64,000 nt of DNA from Saprospiraceae bacterium (GCA_016787525.1 JAEUUP010000024.1:1-64000); one strand, 5' to 3'. Positions 35,240 to 44,630 are shown, counted from the stretch's first letter. Made by a program: numbers and translations. Notes: a model not told the origin generated them from the letters alone.

Positions 35240-36385
35240 CTAATAACCAATCATTACTTTTTCTAAAACAGACTCATAGTAGGCTTCATAGAGTGGCAAG
35301 ATGTTGTGCAAATCAAATCTTTTGGCTTGGGCAAGGGCATTTCTGCGGAATGTTTGGTGCAATTCTTCATTACATAATAGTTCAATGGCATATTTTGCCA
35401 TTTCGTCCACATTACCAACTTCGCTCAAATAGCCTGTTACACCATGAATATTGACTTCTGGTAAACCTCCCGCATTGGTGGATAGCACGGGCACTTCACA
35501 TGCCATAGCTTCCAATGCAGACAAACCAAAACTTTCAGAACCTGACGGTATGACAAACAAATCAGCTATAGCAAGTAGCTCTTCAATGGCATCTTGTTTA
35601 CCCAAAAATCGAATTTCGTTGCAGAGACCAATATCGCGGCACAGTTCTTCGAGGTGCTGTCGCTCAGGGCCATCGCCAATGAGCAAGAGTTTAGAGGGTA
35701 TTTTTTCGTAAACTTTTTTGAAAATAAAAATCACATCTTCTACCCTCTTGACTTTTCTGAAATTGGAGGTATGAACGAGGATTTTTTCGCCATTGGGTGC
35801 AATTATTTTTTTAAAATGATCTTTATTTATTTTTTTAAAACGTTCAAAATCAATGAAATTGTAAATCACTTCGATGTCTTTTGCAATTTTAAAATGTGCC
35901 AAAGTATCGTTTTTCAATGATTGCGAAACGGCTGTGACACCATCCGATTTATTGATACTAAACTCAACAACAGGTGCAAAAGCACGATTGTTACCCACTA
36001 AGGTAATATCCGTACCGTGCAAAGTGGTAACAACAGGTACGTACCTCCCCTCAGTAAGTAGTATTTTTTTGACAATATAAGCCACCGTTGCGTGTGGAAT
36101 GGCATAATGCACATGCAAGAGGTCGAGGTTTTCGTATTTCACAACATCCACCATTTTTGAAGCCAAAGCCGTGTCGTAGGGCGGATATTCAAAAAGTGGG
36201 TAATCGGCATTGCTGACTTCATGGAAAAAAACATTTTCGTGAAAATGATGTTGTGCCAATCGGACAGGCTGTCGATAGGTGATAAAGTGAATTTTATGTC
36301 CTCTTTTAGCGAGTCCAAGCCCCAATTCGGTTGCGACCACACCACTACCGCCAAAAGTTGGATAACAAACAATGCCTATTTTCAT
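35240..36385 (-). CDS. bshA: N-acetyl-alpha-D-glucosaminyl L-malate synthase BshA
   Basis: 381 residues from ATG 36385 (MKIGIVCYPTFGGSGVVATELG, the typical BshA start); the extra 12 residues to 36421 are probably not used. It is a GT4-family glycosyltransferase that joins UDP-GlcNAc and L-malate in the first step of bacillithiol synthesis. GT4 motifs: HVHYAIPHATVAYI, TTLHGTDITLVG, VHTSNFRKVKRVEDV, IPSGSESFGLSALEAMAC. It is cytoplasmic. The sense motif copy (36047-36056, GGGGAGG variant tail) encodes LLTEGRYVP. Confidence 0.93.
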   Translation of the reverse strand: MKIGIVCYPTFGGSGVVATELGLGLAKRGHKIHFITYRQPVRLAQHHFHENVFFHEVSNADYPLFEYPPYDTALASKMVDVVKYENLDLLHVHYAIPHATVAYIVKKILLTEGRYVPVVTTLHGTDITLVGNNRAFAPVVEFSINKSDGVTAVSQSLKNDTLAHFKIAKDIEVIYNFIDFERFKKINKDHFKKIIAPNGEKILVHTSNFRKVKRVEDVIFIFKKVYEKIPSKLLLIGDGPERQHLEELCRDIGLCNEIRFLGKQDAIEELLAIADLFVIPSGSESFGLSALEAMACEVPVLSTNAGGLPEVNIHGVTGYLSEVGNVDEMAKYAIELLCNEELHQTFRRNALAQAKRFDLHNILPLYEAYYESVLEKVMIGY

Positions 36386-36535
36386 ATTTCTGTTGAGTTG
36401 ATCTAAATTAAAAAGTTTCAATCATTTGGTTAAATGACAAATTGTTGTACAAAAAAAGTCAAAAATCAGTGAAAATCAGTTTAATTAAACGGTTTTCGAG
36501 TCTTTTTTAGACAAAGATGCCTAAAATTTGTATTT

Positions 36536-37444
36536 TTACTGAGGGGGTGTGTTTTGCTCCGTTTGAATCAATGAAACGCAGCGGTTGAGAAAAGTAAGGA
36601 TTTTTTGATAATACACAGTGCCACCTGTTTCACTCACGTTGTCGTGTCCTGCCCCATTGACCACAAAGAACTCTTTATCAGTCGTTTTGAGCGCGGAAAA
36701 ATTGTCGCGATGAAACTGTATGGGTATTTTTTCATCTACATCGCCGTGTATCATCAGGATAGGTTGCTCAATTTGGCGACAAAACTCTACGGGTTTGACA
36801 TCGAAAGGGCGAAATTGTGCTATTTTGGCAGAACGCGACAAGATGCGTCGCACAAGCCAACGGCTACGGAACTTGAGCATGTCGCGCCCATATTCTTCGA
36901 TGACATTCTCCAATGTGTTGAAAGTGCTTTCGATAATGCCAAATTTGAGCCTTTTTTCTATCGCCAATGCTTGGATAGCCACCGCACCGCCCATGGAAGT
37001 GCCATGAATACCGATGGGCAATTTTGAAAATCGCCGAAGAGTTTTGTTAATGACCTTAGATACATCTTTTTTTTCTAAATAACCAAAAGTGCAATATCTG
37101 CCTCCGCTACGTCCATGCGCTCTTTGATCATAAACAACAATATTGAAGCCTTGTTGTGCCAACCAACTAGCAAATGGGAAATAGACTTCCTTGGCACTTC
37201 CAATGCCATGCAAAACTATGATGGTTGCCTTCGCTTCAACCGTCAAAGCACGAATAAAGTACCCCCTCAGTATAGCGGCTCGTGCGCCATACACCCGAAA
37301 AGGTTGGAAGTGCAAGCCGAAATCGGAAGGTTTTACTTTTTCACGTTTACGAGAGGGTGAAATGGGTTTGTAGGGCAACCCGAACTCAAGGTATAAGACG
37401 ATACCTATGATAAAAAAGATGATTAGAAAAGTAGTAAGAATCAT
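36536..37444 (-). CDS. Membrane-anchored alpha/beta hydrolase
   Basis: 302 residues. One N-terminal transmembrane helix (ILTTFLIIFFIIGIVLYLEF) precedes a hydrolase fold of the YqkD/FrsA-like kind: oxyanion stretch IIVLHGIGSAKE, nucleophile elbow GIHGTSMGGAVA, acid region MIHGDVDEKIP and His GAGHDNVSE. The substrate is unknown, probably a lipid or ester at the membrane. Two motif copies: 37262-37272 (sense, ILRGYF) and 36537-36547, whose last bases form the TAA stop codon (TPPQ-stop). Confidence 0.85.
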   Translation of the reverse strand: MILTTFLIIFFIIGIVLYLEFGLPYKPISPSRKREKVKPSDFGLHFQPFRVYGARAAILRGYFIRALTVEAKATIIVLHGIGSAKEVYFPFASWLAQQGFNIVVYDQRAHGRSGGRYCTFGYLEKKDVSKVINKTLRRFSKLPIGIHGTSMGGAVAIQALAIEKRLKFGIIESTFNTLENVIEEYGRDMLKFRSRWLVRRILSRSAKIAQFRPFDVKPVEFCRQIEQPILMIHGDVDEKIPIQFHRDNFSALKTTDKEFFVVNGAGHDNVSETGGTVYYQKILTFLNRCVSLIQTEQNTPPQ

Positions 37445-37497
37445 GCGACCATTGCAGTTTGATGCCTAAGTTGACTCATATTTGTACATCTAATAAA

Positions 37498-37689
37498 CAA
37501 TACTTCAGTAGTTTTTTAAACGTAAATAACGCTGCCTACGCGGCTGAGTGGACCTTTCGGAGAGAGGTTTTAATTTTTTGTAAGTTCTCGAGCACAGCCC
37601 GAACTTACAAAAAATTAAAACCTCTCTCCATTCCCCTTTTTTTCGACGGCGAAGCTGTCCTTTTTCAACTAAAAATTACCTAAGTATTG
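37498..37689. repeat. Palindromic element A6, 192 bp
   Basis: Terminal inverted repeats CAATACTTCAGTAG...CCTAAGTATTG are related to those of A5. The central 71-bp hairpin is at 37559-37629: perfect 29-bp arms beginning GGAGAGAGGTTTTAATTTTT around a 13-nt loop. The GCGGCTG/GACGGCG-type flanks are degenerate. It occupies the gap between the hydrolase gene (ends at 37444 upstream side) and the lipoprotein gene. Confidence 0.88.
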
Positions 37690-37777
37690 ATAAACGTATG
37701 TCAGTATTAAAAAGGTTTGTGGGGAATCAAGATTTATTTCTTGAAGGTAAGATTTTGTTATCGGATTGGCAACTATA

Positions 37778-37840
37778 TTTTTATGGTGAATGCGTATAAA
37801 TCATTGTCTATAAATAATTTACACGCATTCACCATAAAAA
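37778..37840. terminator. Hairpin after the 37867-38316 lipoprotein gene
   Basis: TTTTTATGGTGAATGCGT (37778-37795) and ACGCATTCACCATAAAAA (37823-37840) form a perfect 18-bp stem around 27 nt. It lies 26 bp after the stop of the - strand lipoprotein gene and has a T-rich end. Confidence 0.8.
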
Positions 37841-37866
37841 TTTTCAGATTAATAGTTATGATTTCT

Positions 37867-38316
37867 TCAATGGTGTTGATTCTGTCCAAATAAGTTGACC
37901 ATATTGGGACATTGTTTGATGCAAGCATTAAGGATGCGTTTTCCAGACTCCTTTCCGTCTATTTGGGGGTATTTCTTTTTGATTTCGTCACTGCATTTTT
38001 GGATTTCAGGTCGTAGAGCATCCATCTCACGAGCCACTTTCTTTATTTCGGAAGTCTGTTTATTCATTTCTAAATCTTTAAGCTTTTGAGCTTTTGTGAT
38101 TAGAGGTTGTAAGCAGTTACAAGTCTCTATGGCTGCTTGGGTGTAAATATCTGAGGTAGTTGCTGATGGAAGCTGTGGCTCATTTGAGTTTTTTTTCTCC
38201 AAAGAGGACTTCTCAATACCATTAGATGTTGTGGTTGGTGATCTATCGTCTAAATCACAGCCATTTAGGATGAGTACAATAATTAGGAAACAGAACAGAA
38301 TAGCTTGTTTTTTCAT
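37867..38316 (-). CDS. Hypothetical lipoprotein
   Basis: 149 residues with a lipoprotein signal (MKKQAILFCFLIIVLILNGC, lipobox LNGC). The mature part is polar then helical, with paired cysteines (ETCNCLQP, QKCSDE, NACIKQCPN) which may form disulfides. Its function is unknown and no domain is recognised. It is single, with its own terminator. Confidence 0.65.
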   Translation of the reverse strand: MKKQAILFCFLIIVLILNGCDLDDRSPTTTSNGIEKSSLEKKNSNEPQLPSATTSDIYTQAAIETCNCLQPLITKAQKLKDLEMNKQTSEIKKVAREMDALRPEIQKCSDEIKKKYPQIDGKESGKRILNACIKQCPNMVNLFGQNQHH

Positions 38317-38446
38317 GAGAGTGAAATTTTAGTTACCGAATTAGTTTAAAAAACAGGGACAAATTATATATTTAACATATAAAAATCAAAGTGCATTTTA
38401 TAAATTTTATTGAAAATACCTTATATAAGTTATTTTCATAAAACAA

Positions 38447-38474
38447 AAGCCCCGCACCTATTGGTGCGAGGCTT
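38447..38474 (-). terminator. Rho-independent terminator of the T9SS giant gene
   Basis: AAGCCTCGCACC / GGTGCGGGGCTT (read on the - strand) with a 4-nt loop, then TTTTGTTTTA. It starts 23 bp beyond the stop codon of the 38497-41661 gene. Confidence 0.9.
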
Positions 38475-38496
38475 CGATAATATAGTCACTACGAGT

Positions 38497-41400
38497 TTAT
38501 TTTTGAATCATCACTTGTTGTGCTGCGTCACGTTTGCCTTCAGCAGAAACGCGAATGAGATATTGCCCTGTTGCAAATTCGTTGACATCAATTTTGTACA
38601 CACTATTTGCTACATTGTCAATGTGTTCACGAGAAACAACTTTACCAAATGTGTTATAGATAACAATATCAACTGCTTTACCTGTGTATTCACTCAAATT
38701 TACATTTAACTCATCGGATGCAGGGTTTGGATAAGCTCCGAAACCAATCATACGTTTGAATGTCACTTTCTTAACATCCGTCAATTTTTCAGTGCCATCA
38801 TTCAAAGTCACTTTCACACGGTAGAAGTTGTCCCCCTCAGTAGGATTAACATCATAAGCCACATGAGTTTGAACTTGATCATCGAATTGTGTATTATTAA
38901 CAGTTGACATTTTTTCAAAACTACCTGTGGCATCGTTCATTTTCTCAACTGTATAGTAGTCATTGTCATAGCCTGTGTTGCTCATAAAACCTAATCTCAC
39001 ACGGTCAGATTCAGCAGTTGCATTGACTGCTAACACACTATTTGATGCAATTGAATAAGTTGCTGTTGTCACTTCTTCGATTTTGAAAAGTTGTGCATCA
39101 GAACCGTTCCATGTGTATATCTGTAATTTTGTCCCGTCCGTAGTAGCACCTCCTGTAACATCAAGCACTTTACCACTTGCCCTATGAACAAGACGATAGA
39201 AACCTGTTGTTCCAACACATTCTACTTTCCAATCTTTATAACCACCTGAATAGTAATCATATTGATAAACTTTAGAAGCATCCGAAGTATAGTGACAAGC
39301 TAAATATTTACTGCTGTGACGTGCCATTACTTTGAAATAGCCGCTACCTAAAGAGAAGAAACGCCACTGTTGATTGGCTTGAGCATTGTAAGTCCATTGA
39401 ATGACAGGGCAATCATTATTTGTACCTGCACCTGACACATCTACTGCTTTACCTGATTTTTTGTTTATAATGCGATAAGTTTTAGTTGAACTAAAGTTAA
39501 TATCGCATGCTGCTGGCGCACAATCCGTTGCGTACACTGTCACACAGTTACTTTCGCTACCTGTATTACTCCAACTTGTACAGCCAACTGGGCGTGCACA
39601 ACGGATAAAGTAGGTCGTCGTTGTCACACGGCTTGGCAATGTATAATTTTGCCCTGTGGCTCCTGCAATCGCTTGGCTTGATTGTGTCGGGCAGCCTGTG
39701 GTGGATTTCAACCACATGTATTCATGATTAGCTAAAGCTGTACCATTGATAACTGGAATATTATTCACACATGCTTTGCTAATGGTATTACCACTTACTG
39801 TACAGTTGATTGGCGCACAATCTGTTGCATACACTGTTACACAATTACTTTCATTCGTGATTCCCCAAGTTGTACACCCCTTAGGGCGAGCGCAACGGAT
39901 GAAATAAGTTGTTGTTGTCACACGGCTTGGCAATGTATAATTTTGCCCTGTGGCCCCTACAATCGCTTGGCTTGATTGTGTCGGGCAGCCTGTGGTGGAT
40001 TTTAACCACATATATTCATGGTTTGCTAACATTGAACCATTCAGAACAGGAATATTATTCACGCATACTTTAGTTATAGTATTACCGCTTACATTGCATG
40101 AAATATTGGTTGTAATGTTAATAATCAGGGTACAACGAGATACATTACCTTTTGCATCTACAGCTTTAAAGATAACCTTATGAACTCCCACAGCGAAACA
40201 AGAACCACTTGGCATGCCTGATTCAATTGTAACTGTTGCCGAACCACAGTTATCCGTTGCTGTTGGCATATTATAATTGATAGTCCAACATGTGCCTGCC
40301 ATATTCGTTACATCCTTGTTGATAGATAAAGGGCAGGTAATAGTTGGAGGGATTGTATCATTTGCACATGGGTCACAATCTGTTGGCAAAACCGTTACAC
40401 AGTTACTTGCATTTTGTACACTCCAGACAGTACAACCAACAGGACGAGCAATACGTACTAAGTATGTCGTTACTGAGGGGCGGCTTGTAAAATTAAAATT
40501 TGTTCCTGTTGCTCCGACAATAGCTTGATTCAAATCAGTAGGGCAACTAGAAGTGGACATCAACCACATATATTCATGTCCAGCAAGATTTGAGCCATTC
40601 AGTACAGGTAGGTTATCATTACAAGCTTTAACAATAAAATTACTATTTACAGAACAAACGATTGGCTTATAATATCCCTTATCAGCATCTAAATAGTTTT
40701 GTCCCACTCCTAAAACAACATTAATAGGTCCTAAATTTACTTGTGGTTTACCGTCAAGTGTAGCTTCAGGAAATTTTACATTGTAAATACCTGGCGTCAA
40801 ACCTGTAAACAAATATTTGCCATCCGCATCAACAGCTTGTGTTGTAATAGTTTGAAAATTAGCATCACATAAAGTGATAGTCAAACCCGTTATTGTAGAA
40901 TCGCCTGTATCAAAAATACCATTGTTGTTTGCATCACAATATACTTGGTCACCTATGCTGCCCAAAGTTGGGCAAGGTTCGGCCGGTGTACCGCTCAATA
41001 GAATTGCAATATCAGAAACAGTAAACCCTGGAATATAATTTGTAAATTGTAACGCACTATTATCTGGCTGCGCAACGACAGTCCATTCAAACCAACCACC
41101 AGCACCATTTGAGGTTTGATCCTCGGTATTAAATAATTGATTCGCGCCAATACCTACCTGAAAAGGATGCATATGAATTTTTAAGCTCAACTCTCCTCCT
41201 GCGAGGGCATCTAGACCTTTAAGAGAACCACTTAAGCCATAGTAGTAATACCAACTATCTGTAGAAACACCTGTTTGATTATAGGGTCCGCTTGCATCAG
41301 GAGAATAAGACTTACCTGTCAGAGTAATATCAACAGCCAAACGGCGAGGGGTTGAATAGTCCCCAAATTGCTTAACAACACATTGAAAACGCGCTGTGCC

Positions 41401-41661
41401 ATCAGGGTTTTCTATAAAGGTACCCGTTCCTTCCATCACCCAGGCGGCTTCTGTGCCATCGCCCAAAAGGTTAGTCATCGCAATGGCGATATCATCATAA
41501 ATATTGGTGTTTGTTGCTTTTCCATTGGTCGCTTGACGCGTAACAGGAGAAGAACAAGGTGATTGCCCAAAAGTCAATATACTGAGGGGTGTAATCAGTA
41601 ATAAGACGATTGTAAATAGCAAAGTACGACCTTGCTTGGCGCATGTGTACAGTTTGTCCAT
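38497..41661 (-). CDS. T9SS-secreted multidomain protein (SdrD_B, HYR, ricin-lectin)
   Basis: 1054 residues. Order of domains: signal peptide, unique N-terminal domain (residues about 35-235), SdrD_B-type Cna-like repeat (IGDQVYCDANNNGIFDTGD), three Ig-like modules of about 95 residues (each with HEYMWL..ST and SNCVTV), a HYR module between the first two (PPTITCPLSINKD), a ricin B-type lectin (YRIINKKSGKAVDVSG, VLDVTGGATTDGTKLQIY) and the T9SS type A sorting domain (FGAYPNPASDELNV...GQYLIRV). It is secreted through the type IX system and probably held at the cell surface, with glycan binding through the lectin part. Three motif copies: 38832-38842 (PTEGD), 40471-40480 (RPSVT) and 41580-41589 (TPLSI). 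Confidence 0.85.
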   Translation of the reverse strand: MDKLYTCAKQGRTLLFTIVLLLITPLSILTFGQSPCSSPVTRQATNGKATNTNIYDDIAIAMTNLLGDGTEAAWVMEGTGTFIENPDGTARFQCVVKQFGDYSTPRRLAVDITLTGKSYSPDASGPYNQTGVSTDSWYYYYGLSGSLKGLDALAGGELSLKIHMHPFQVGIGANQLFNTEDQTSNGAGGWFEWTVVAQPDNSALQFTNYIPGFTVSDIAILLSGTPAEPCPTLGSIGDQVYCDANNNGIFDTGDSTITGLTITLCDANFQTITTQAVDADGKYLFTGLTPGIYNVKFPEATLDGKPQVNLGPINVVLGVGQNYLDADKGYYKPIVCSVNSNFIVKACNDNLPVLNGSNLAGHEYMWLMSTSSCPTDLNQAIVGATGTNFNFTSRPSVTTYLVRIARPVGCTVWSVQNASNCVTVLPTDCDPCANDTIPPTITCPLSINKDVTNMAGTCWTINYNMPTATDNCGSATVTIESGMPSGSCFAVGVHKVIFKAVDAKGNVSRCTLIINITTNISCNVSGNTITKVCVNNIPVLNGSMLANHEYMWLKSTTGCPTQSSQAIVGATGQNYTLPSRVTTTTYFIRCARPKGCTTWGITNESNCVTVYATDCAPINCTVSGNTISKACVNNIPVINGTALANHEYMWLKSTTGCPTQSSQAIAGATGQNYTLPSRVTTTTYFIRCARPVGCTSWSNTGSESNCVTVYATDCAPAACDINFSSTKTYRIINKKSGKAVDVSGAGTNNDCPVIQWTYNAQANQQWRFFSLGSGYFKVMARHSSKYLACHYTSDASKVYQYDYYSGGYKDWKVECVGTTGFYRLVHRASGKVLDVTGGATTDGTKLQIYTWNGSDAQLFKIEEVTTATYSIASNSVLAVNATAESDRVRLGFMSNTGYDNDYYTVEKMNDATGSFEKMSTVNNTQFDDQVQTHVAYDVNPTEGDNFYRVKVTLNDGTEKLTDVKKVTFKRMIGFGAYPNPASDELNVNLSEYTGKAVDIVIYNTFGKVVSREHIDNVANSVYKIDVNEFATGQYLIRVSAEGKRDAAQQVMIQK

Positions 41662-42135
41662 GACGTTGCTAAATGTTTAGTTTTAATGATTAAAAGATAA
41701 TTTTGTATGAAATGGTTTGACCATTCAAGTCTAAGGGGGGAGAAAAGGGATACTTACATAGCCTCTATCAATATAAGTCTTGTGTAAATCACAGTGAGAA
41801 GATGGGAGGATACTTCTGTAGCATGAAATTAAAATCAATGTACTTACTTAAAAGTTTGCTTTGTGCGTAATTGCCTCACAAAGTTCGGTACTTTATACTC
41901 GCTTATGCAAGTTTTTTAGGCTTAATTTTACTCTTTACTGAATGGTATTTTTGGGAAAATAAAAAAATATTTTTTTTAAAACTTTAATAGTCAATACAAT
42001 ATAGGTTATCAAGTAGCTATTTCCTAAATTTACTATAGAGAAGTTAAACCACTCTATCAAGCAAAAAATACAACCGATCGGTCAAAAATAAGTCACAATT
42101 TCCCGATATTCGAAAACGGGTTATCGTCAACTAAA
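41662..42135. other. Upstream region of the T9SS giant gene
   Basis: Very AT-rich leader DNA. I find no clear TAnnTTTG promoter, repeat or gene in it. The region ends at the nusG terminator. Confidence 0.4.
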
Positions 42136-42177
42136 AAAAAACGGTTCATTGCCGAACTGTGACAATGAACCGTTTTT
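42136..42177 (-). terminator. Rho-independent terminator after nusG
   Basis: AAAAACGGTTCATTG / CAATGAACCGTTTTT with a 12-nt loop and a T9 tail on the - strand, 23 bp after the nusG stop. It ends the translation-factor operon before any ribosomal protein gene. Confidence 0.92.
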
Positions 42178-42199
42178 AATAATTGTATAACAAAAAATA

Positions 42200-42748
42200 T
42201 TATTGCTGCTTTTCTACTTGCATGAAACTCAATTCAACTTCAGTACCACGACCAAAGATTTTGACAATAACTTTGAGTTTCTTTTTTTCTTCATTGATTT
42301 CTTGGATTTCACCTACAAAATCTGCAAAAGGACCTTCATTTATCTTCACAGTTTCGCCAACAATATATGGTTCCACCAGTGTTTCACCTGAACTTTGTGT
42401 TTCATCTACAACACCTAACAAACGTTTCGCCTCAGCTGTCTGCATTGGGATAGGGTCGTTTTTACCCAAAAAATGAATAACATTTTGTAGATTAACGATA
42501 CCTGTGACAACATCTCCTTTCAATTTAGCAGGAACAGCCTCGACAAGTATATATCCTGGCAAAATATTACGCTCTGCGATGACTTTCTTGCCATTTCTGA
42601 TTTTATAGACCTTTTCAGTAGGTACAACAACCTTAGGAATGAAATCGCTCCATTTTTCAGCAGCAATTTCTTTATCGATACGCTCTTTGACAGCTCGTTC
42701 CTTGCCACTGATGACGCGTAGGGAATACCATCTTGTTTCTTCTGCCAT
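42200..42748 (-). CDS. nusG: Transcription termination/antitermination protein NusG
   Basis: 182 residues: NGN domain (RWYSLRVISGKERAVKERI, LPGYILVEA) then a KOW domain (EPYIVGETVKINEGPFADFVGEIQEIN). It binds RNA polymerase and couples it to Rho or the ribosome. It is preceded by secE (28-bp gap). In most bacteria rplK and rplA follow; here a strong terminator does. Confidence 0.96.
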   Translation of the reverse strand: MAEETRWYSLRVISGKERAVKERIDKEIAAEKWSDFIPKVVVPTEKVYKIRNGKKVIAERNILPGYILVEAVPAKLKGDVVTGIVNLQNVIHFLGKNDPIPMQTAEAKRLLGVVDETQSSGETLVEPYIVGETVKINEGPFADFVGEIQEINEEKKKLKVIVKIFGRGTEVELSFMQVEKQQ

Positions 42749-42776
42749 TTTTATTGATTGTTCTTAATGTCTCTAA

Positions 42777-42965
42777 TTATTTTACACCATAGATGAGTTT
42801 CAATAATTGATTTGAAACTGTATCCATACCAAAAATAACAAGAGCTAACAAAACACTCGCCAACAGAACGACACCCGTTGTTTGTTGCAAGTTTGTCCAT
42901 GTAGGCCAAGTCATTTTGGTGCGAAACTCTTCAAGGCTTTCTTGTACGTACTGTCTGATATTCAT
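42777..42965 (-). CDS. secE: Preprotein translocase subunit SecE
   Basis: 62 residues, the short one-helix form: amphipathic YVQESLEEFRTKMTWPTWTNLQ then the transmembrane helix TTGVVLLASVLLALVIFGMD. It completes the SecYEG channel. It is cotranscribed with nusG and lies downstream of tRNA-Trp after a terminator-like hairpin. Confidence 0.95.
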   Translation of the reverse strand: MNIRQYVQESLEEFRTKMTWPTWTNLQQTTGVVLLASVLLALVIFGMDTVSNQLLKLIYGVK

Positions 42966-42982
42966 GACTTCAATTCAGTTTT

Positions 42983-43014
42983 AAAAAAAAGGGGGATTTC
43001 CGCCCCCCTCAGTA
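42983..43014 (-). terminator. Attenuator between tRNA-Trp and secE built from a dispersed motif copy
   Basis: On the - strand TACTGAGGGGGG (43014-43003) supplies the 5' arm GGGGG of a hairpin (GGGGG-GCGGAAAT-CCCCC) followed by eight T. This is a complete rho-independent terminator shape 18 bp before secE, so secE-nusG expression should be partly cut off from the tRNA-tuf transcript or use a promoter of its own. Confidence 0.8.
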
Positions 43015-43090
43015 TTTAAATATTTTTTAAGCGATAAAGGACTCTATTAGTAGATTTAATTTACTGATAGTTTTCTTTGAATCGTATTAG

Positions 43091-43163
43091 CACGGGCAGT
43101 AGGGCTCGAACCCACAACCTGAGGTTTTGGAGACCTCCACTCTACCAGTTGAGCTATGCCCGT
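43091..43163 (-). tRNA. trnW: tRNA-Trp (anticodon CCA)
   Basis: 73 nt. Acceptor ACGGGCA/TGCCCGT with discriminator G, D-arm GCTC...GAGT, anticodon loop CTCCAAA and T-arm GTGGG-TTCGAGC-CCTAC. CCA is not encoded. Confidence 0.97.
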
Positions 43164-43249
43164 GTTTAAAAGCCAATAGTCATTGGTCAACAGTCATTTT
43201 TCTGTAAAGATAATGACTATTGACTAATGACCAATGGTTTTTACTATAA

Positions 43250-44446
43250 TTAGGCAATAATTTCAGTGACCTGACCAGCACCTACTGTACGACCACCTTC
43301 ACGAATTGCAAAACGAAGACCTTTTTCCATCGCAATTGAATTGATGAGTGATACTTCGAGTTCAACATTGTCACCTGGCATAACCATTTCAACGTTTGCT
43401 GGCAATTTGCAATCACCTGTTACGTCAGTTGTACGGAAGTAGAATTGTGGTCGGTAACCATTAAAGAATGGTGTATGACGACCACCTTCATCTTTTGACA
43501 AGACGTAAACTTGGCATTTAAAATGTTTGTGTGGTTTCACTGAACCTGGTTTACAGATAACCATACCACGTTTGATAGCTTCTTTGTCAATGCCACGTAA
43601 CAAAATACCTGCATTATCACCTGCTTCACCACGGTCAAGGAGTTTACGGAACATCTCAACACCTGTACAAGTTGATGTCAAAGCTTTCTCGCCGTCTTTC
43701 ATCATACCAATGATTTCAACTGCTTCGCCAACTTTGATAACACCACGCTCAATACGACCAGTTGCAACCGTACCACGACCTGTAATTGAGAACACATCCT
43801 CAACAGGCATCAAGAATGGTTGGTCAACCAAACGCTCTGGCTCTTTAATCCAAGTATCACAAGCCTCCATTAAGTCCATAATTTTTTGGACATAAGTGGC
43901 ATCACCTTCGAGTGCTTTAAGAGCAGAACCTTGAATTACAGGGCTATTATCGCCATCAAATTCATATTTGCTCAACAATTCGCGAACTTCCATCTCTACA
44001 AGTTCCAACATCTCTTCGTCTTCGACGATGTCCACTTTGTTCATGAACACAACCAAAGAAGGAACACCTACCTGACGAGCTAAAAGGATGTGCTCGCGTG
44101 TTTGTGGCATCGGACCGTCAGTTGCAGCTACAACGATGATTGCACCATCCATCTGAGCCGCACCTGTTACCATGTTTTTCACATAGTCGGCGTGACCTGG
44201 ACAGTCAACGTGAGCATAGTGGCGGTTAGCTGTTTGATACTCAACGTGAGCTGTATTGATCGTGATACCACGTTCTTTTTCCTCAGGAGCAGCATCAATT
44301 GAGTCATAAGACATAACTTTTGCCAAACCTTGCTTTGCGAGAACCGTAGTGATTGCTGCTGTCAAGGTAGTTTTACCGTGGTCAACGTGACCGATGGTAC
44401 CGATATTAAGGTGCGGTTTCGACCTGTCAAAGGTTTCCTTAGCCAT
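43250..44446 (-). CDS. tuf: Elongation factor Tu
   Basis: 398 residues. GTPase motifs [17 protein letters not shown] and NKVD are all intact. The protein delivers aminoacyl-tRNA to the ribosome. It is part of the tRNA4-tuf-tRNA-Trp-secE-nusG operon. It contains no dispersed motif copy, in line with strong constraint on the sequence. Confidence 0.98.
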   Translation of the reverse strand: MAKETFDRSKPHLNIGTIGHVDHGKTTLTAAITTVLAKQGLAKVMSYDSIDAAPEEKERGITINTAHVEYQTANRHYAHVDCPGHADYVKNMVTGAAQMDGAIIVVAATDGPMPQTREHILLARQVGVPSLVVFMNKVDIVEDEEMLELVEMEVRELLSKYEFDGDNSPVIQGSALKALEGDATYVQKIMDLMEACDTWIKEPERLVDQPFLMPVEDVFSITGRGTVATGRIERGVIKVGEAVEIIGMMKDGEKALTSTCTGVEMFRKLLDRGEAGDNAGILLRGIDKEAIKRGMVICKPGSVKPHKHFKCQVYVLSKDEGGRHTPFFNGYRPQFYFRTTDVTGDCKLPANVEMVMPGDNVELEVSLINSIAMEKGLRFAIREGGRTVGAGQVTEIIA

Positions 44447-44500
44447 TAGATTATTTTTTTAATAAATTTAAAAATTTCAGAATTTGATAAATTATTCAAA

Positions 44501-44514
44501 GCCTCGACCGAGGC
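44501..44514. other. Small palindrome in the tuf leader
   Basis: GCCTCGACCGAGGC lies between tRNA-Thr(GGT) and tuf. It could guide RNA processing or regulate tuf; no U-tract follows. Confidence 0.5.
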
Positions 44515-44558
44515 ATTTAATACAAAACACTGTAAGGTTTCAATCCCCTACTCTTGCG

Positions 44559-44630
<72 letters not shown>

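Noticed and set aside
37459-37683. 74-codon + strand open frame
   Set aside because: It runs through the palindromic element and has no protein-like features.
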